From NCBI GenBank assembly GCA_052388275.1, contig JBQTII010000051.1, positions 1 through 14,259 of the forward strand: 14,259 nt of DNA, read 5' to 3'. Made by a program: the position numbers and the translations under genes. Positions 13,881-14,259 of the stretch are shown here, piece by piece (position 1 is the stretch's first letter; each line of letters opens with the position of its first letter). Under the pieces are notes generated by a model. The model was not told the DNA's origin. It did no database searches and was given only the letters and a program-made list of their open reading frames with translations. Source of the stretch: JBQTII01 sp052388275. GTDB lineage: Bacteria > Actinomycetota > Actinomycetes > Sporichthyales > Sporichthyaceae.

Positions 13881-14077
13881 GCGTTCAGGTCGAGTTCGAG
13901 CCGTGCCCACGCGCCACGCGGCGTCTGGCCGCATGGAGATAGCGGTTTAGCCGCGCTGGTCGAGAGCGCCCTATGTGCCGGCGACACAGCGACTATTGGG
14001 CCAAGAACAGTGCGCCATCTGTTCGATGGGGCTGCGCCCGCCGGTCGGTTGGCGTGATCCACGTTCTGTCCCGGTGA

Positions 14078-14083
14078 TAGCCT
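14078..14083 (+). promoter_or_regulatory. Putative -10 element of the tRNA-Ala promoter
   Basis: TAGCCT, within GATAGCCTG shared with the galU promoter, lies 13 nt before the mature tRNA 5' end, which allows a short 5' leader removed by RNase P. No clear -35 hexamer is visible at 17-18 bp; TTGGCG at 14049-14054 is 23 bp away, which is too far for a normal spacing. Confidence 0.5.
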
Positions 14084-14096
14084 GCGCAGGCATTTT

Positions 14097-14170
14097 GGGG
14101 CTGTGGCGCAGTCTGGTAGCGCACCTCGTTCGCATCGAGGGGGTCTGGGGTTCAAATCCCCACAGCTCCA
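14097..14170 (+). tRNA. tRNA-Ala, anticodon CGC
   Basis: The 74-nt cloverleaf folds fully by hand. The acceptor is GGGGCTG with CAGCTCC, including a G3:U70 pair, the known alanine identity element. The D stem is GCGC/GCGC; the anticodon stem CCTCG/CGAGG has loop TTCGCAT with anticodon CGC at 14131-14133 (reads GCG); the variable loop is GGGTC; the T stem TGGGG/CCCCA has loop TTCAAAT; the discriminator is A. The genome continues CCC after the discriminator, so the 3' CCA is not encoded and must be added enzymatically. A -10 element precedes it and a terminator follows at 14202. Confidence 0.96.
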
Positions 14171-14176
14171 CCCTGT

Positions 14177-14192
14177 GATCTCTCAAGAGATC
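14177..14192 (+). other. Small palindrome between the tRNA and its terminator
   Basis: GATCTC and GAGATC (14177-14182 with 14187-14192) form a 6-bp stem around TCAA. It could help 3' processing of the tRNA precursor or simply be a trailer hairpin. No T run follows. Confidence 0.35.
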
Positions 14193-14201
14193 GGCGACAG
14201 A

Positions 14202-14235
14202 CCGAACCCTCATCGGGGGTTCGGTTTTGTTGTTT
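14202..14235 (+). terminator. Rho-independent terminator after tRNA-Ala
   Basis: CCGAACCC (14202-14209) pairs perfectly with GGGTTCGG (14217-14224) across a 7-nt loop, and TTTTGTTGTTT follows at once. This is a textbook intrinsic terminator 32 bp beyond the tRNA 3' end. Confidence 0.92.
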
Positions 14236-14259
14236 GTGGGTGGCCGGTTGGCTGGTAGT

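Noticed and set aside
14097..14259. tRNA-Ala as an integration (att) site of a mobile element
   Set aside because: No integrase gene or second copy of the tRNA 3' end is in the window; a normal trailer and terminator follow. Sequence beyond the right edge would be needed.
1..14259. CRISPR array, transposon or defence island
   Set aside because: I found no regularly spaced direct repeats, transposase motifs or terminal inverted repeats; apart from the unassigned membrane proteins and regulator stub, the genes are housekeeping or metabolic.

Overview
The window is high-GC DNA with actinobacterial habits: frequent GTG starts, ATGA/GTGA stop-start overlaps, TANNNT -10 boxes lying directly in front of ATG codons, an F420-type luciferase-like oxidoreductase, and a SepX/GlpR divisome gene. 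The order mscL - fmdB - (antiporter) - 5-formyl-THF cyclo-ligase, divergent from galU - moeA - (moaC - mog) - rimJ-like - sepX, matches the core of the Mycobacterium tuberculosis Rv0985c-Rv0996 region and the equivalent Streptomyces neighbourhood. This suggests chromosomal DNA of a soil-type actinomycete outside those genera. I cannot fix the genus from sequence alone.

Left part (1-4.75 kb, accessory): the N-terminal stub of a PucR/CdaR-type regulator (minus), an unassigned six-helix membrane protein (plus), and a minus-strand pair of a PaaK-type acyl-CoA ligase followed by an LLM-class F420-dependent oxidoreductase. The pair looks like a small module that activates and oxidises an acid. Divergent from paaK is a STAS-domain protein whose usual phosphorylatable serine site has been replaced, followed by a 46-residue single-helix membrane peptide.

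Middle part (4.75-8.0 kb, minus): mscL, a zinc-ribbon FmdB/Ruc-like protein with a disordered Ser/Gly tail, a CPA-type K+/H+ antiporter with a RCK_C domain, and the cyclo-ligase gene, whose stop overlaps the antiporter start. MscL and the antiporter are both turgor and ion-balance proteins.

Right part (8.0-12.85 kb, plus): a probably leaderless galU starts a tightly packed run with moeA, moaC, mog and a GNAT acetyltransferase. It supplies UDP-glucose and the late steps plus one early step of molybdenum-cofactor synthesis; moaA, moaD, moaE and mobA are not in the window. sepX follows behind its own putative leaderless promoter. A GAGCGAG-type repeat sits at the moaC/mog junction and appears to be translated as the N-terminus of Mog.

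Far right (12.85-14.26 kb): a GC-rich structured spacer, a secreted collagen-like protein with its own hairpin terminator, and tRNA-Ala(CGC) with a promoter -10 element and a clear rho-independent terminator. I see no CRISPR array, transposase, phage gene or obvious defence system. The nearest things to novelty are the atypical STAS protein with its micro-membrane partner, the repeat-derived Mog leader, and the collagen-like exported protein.
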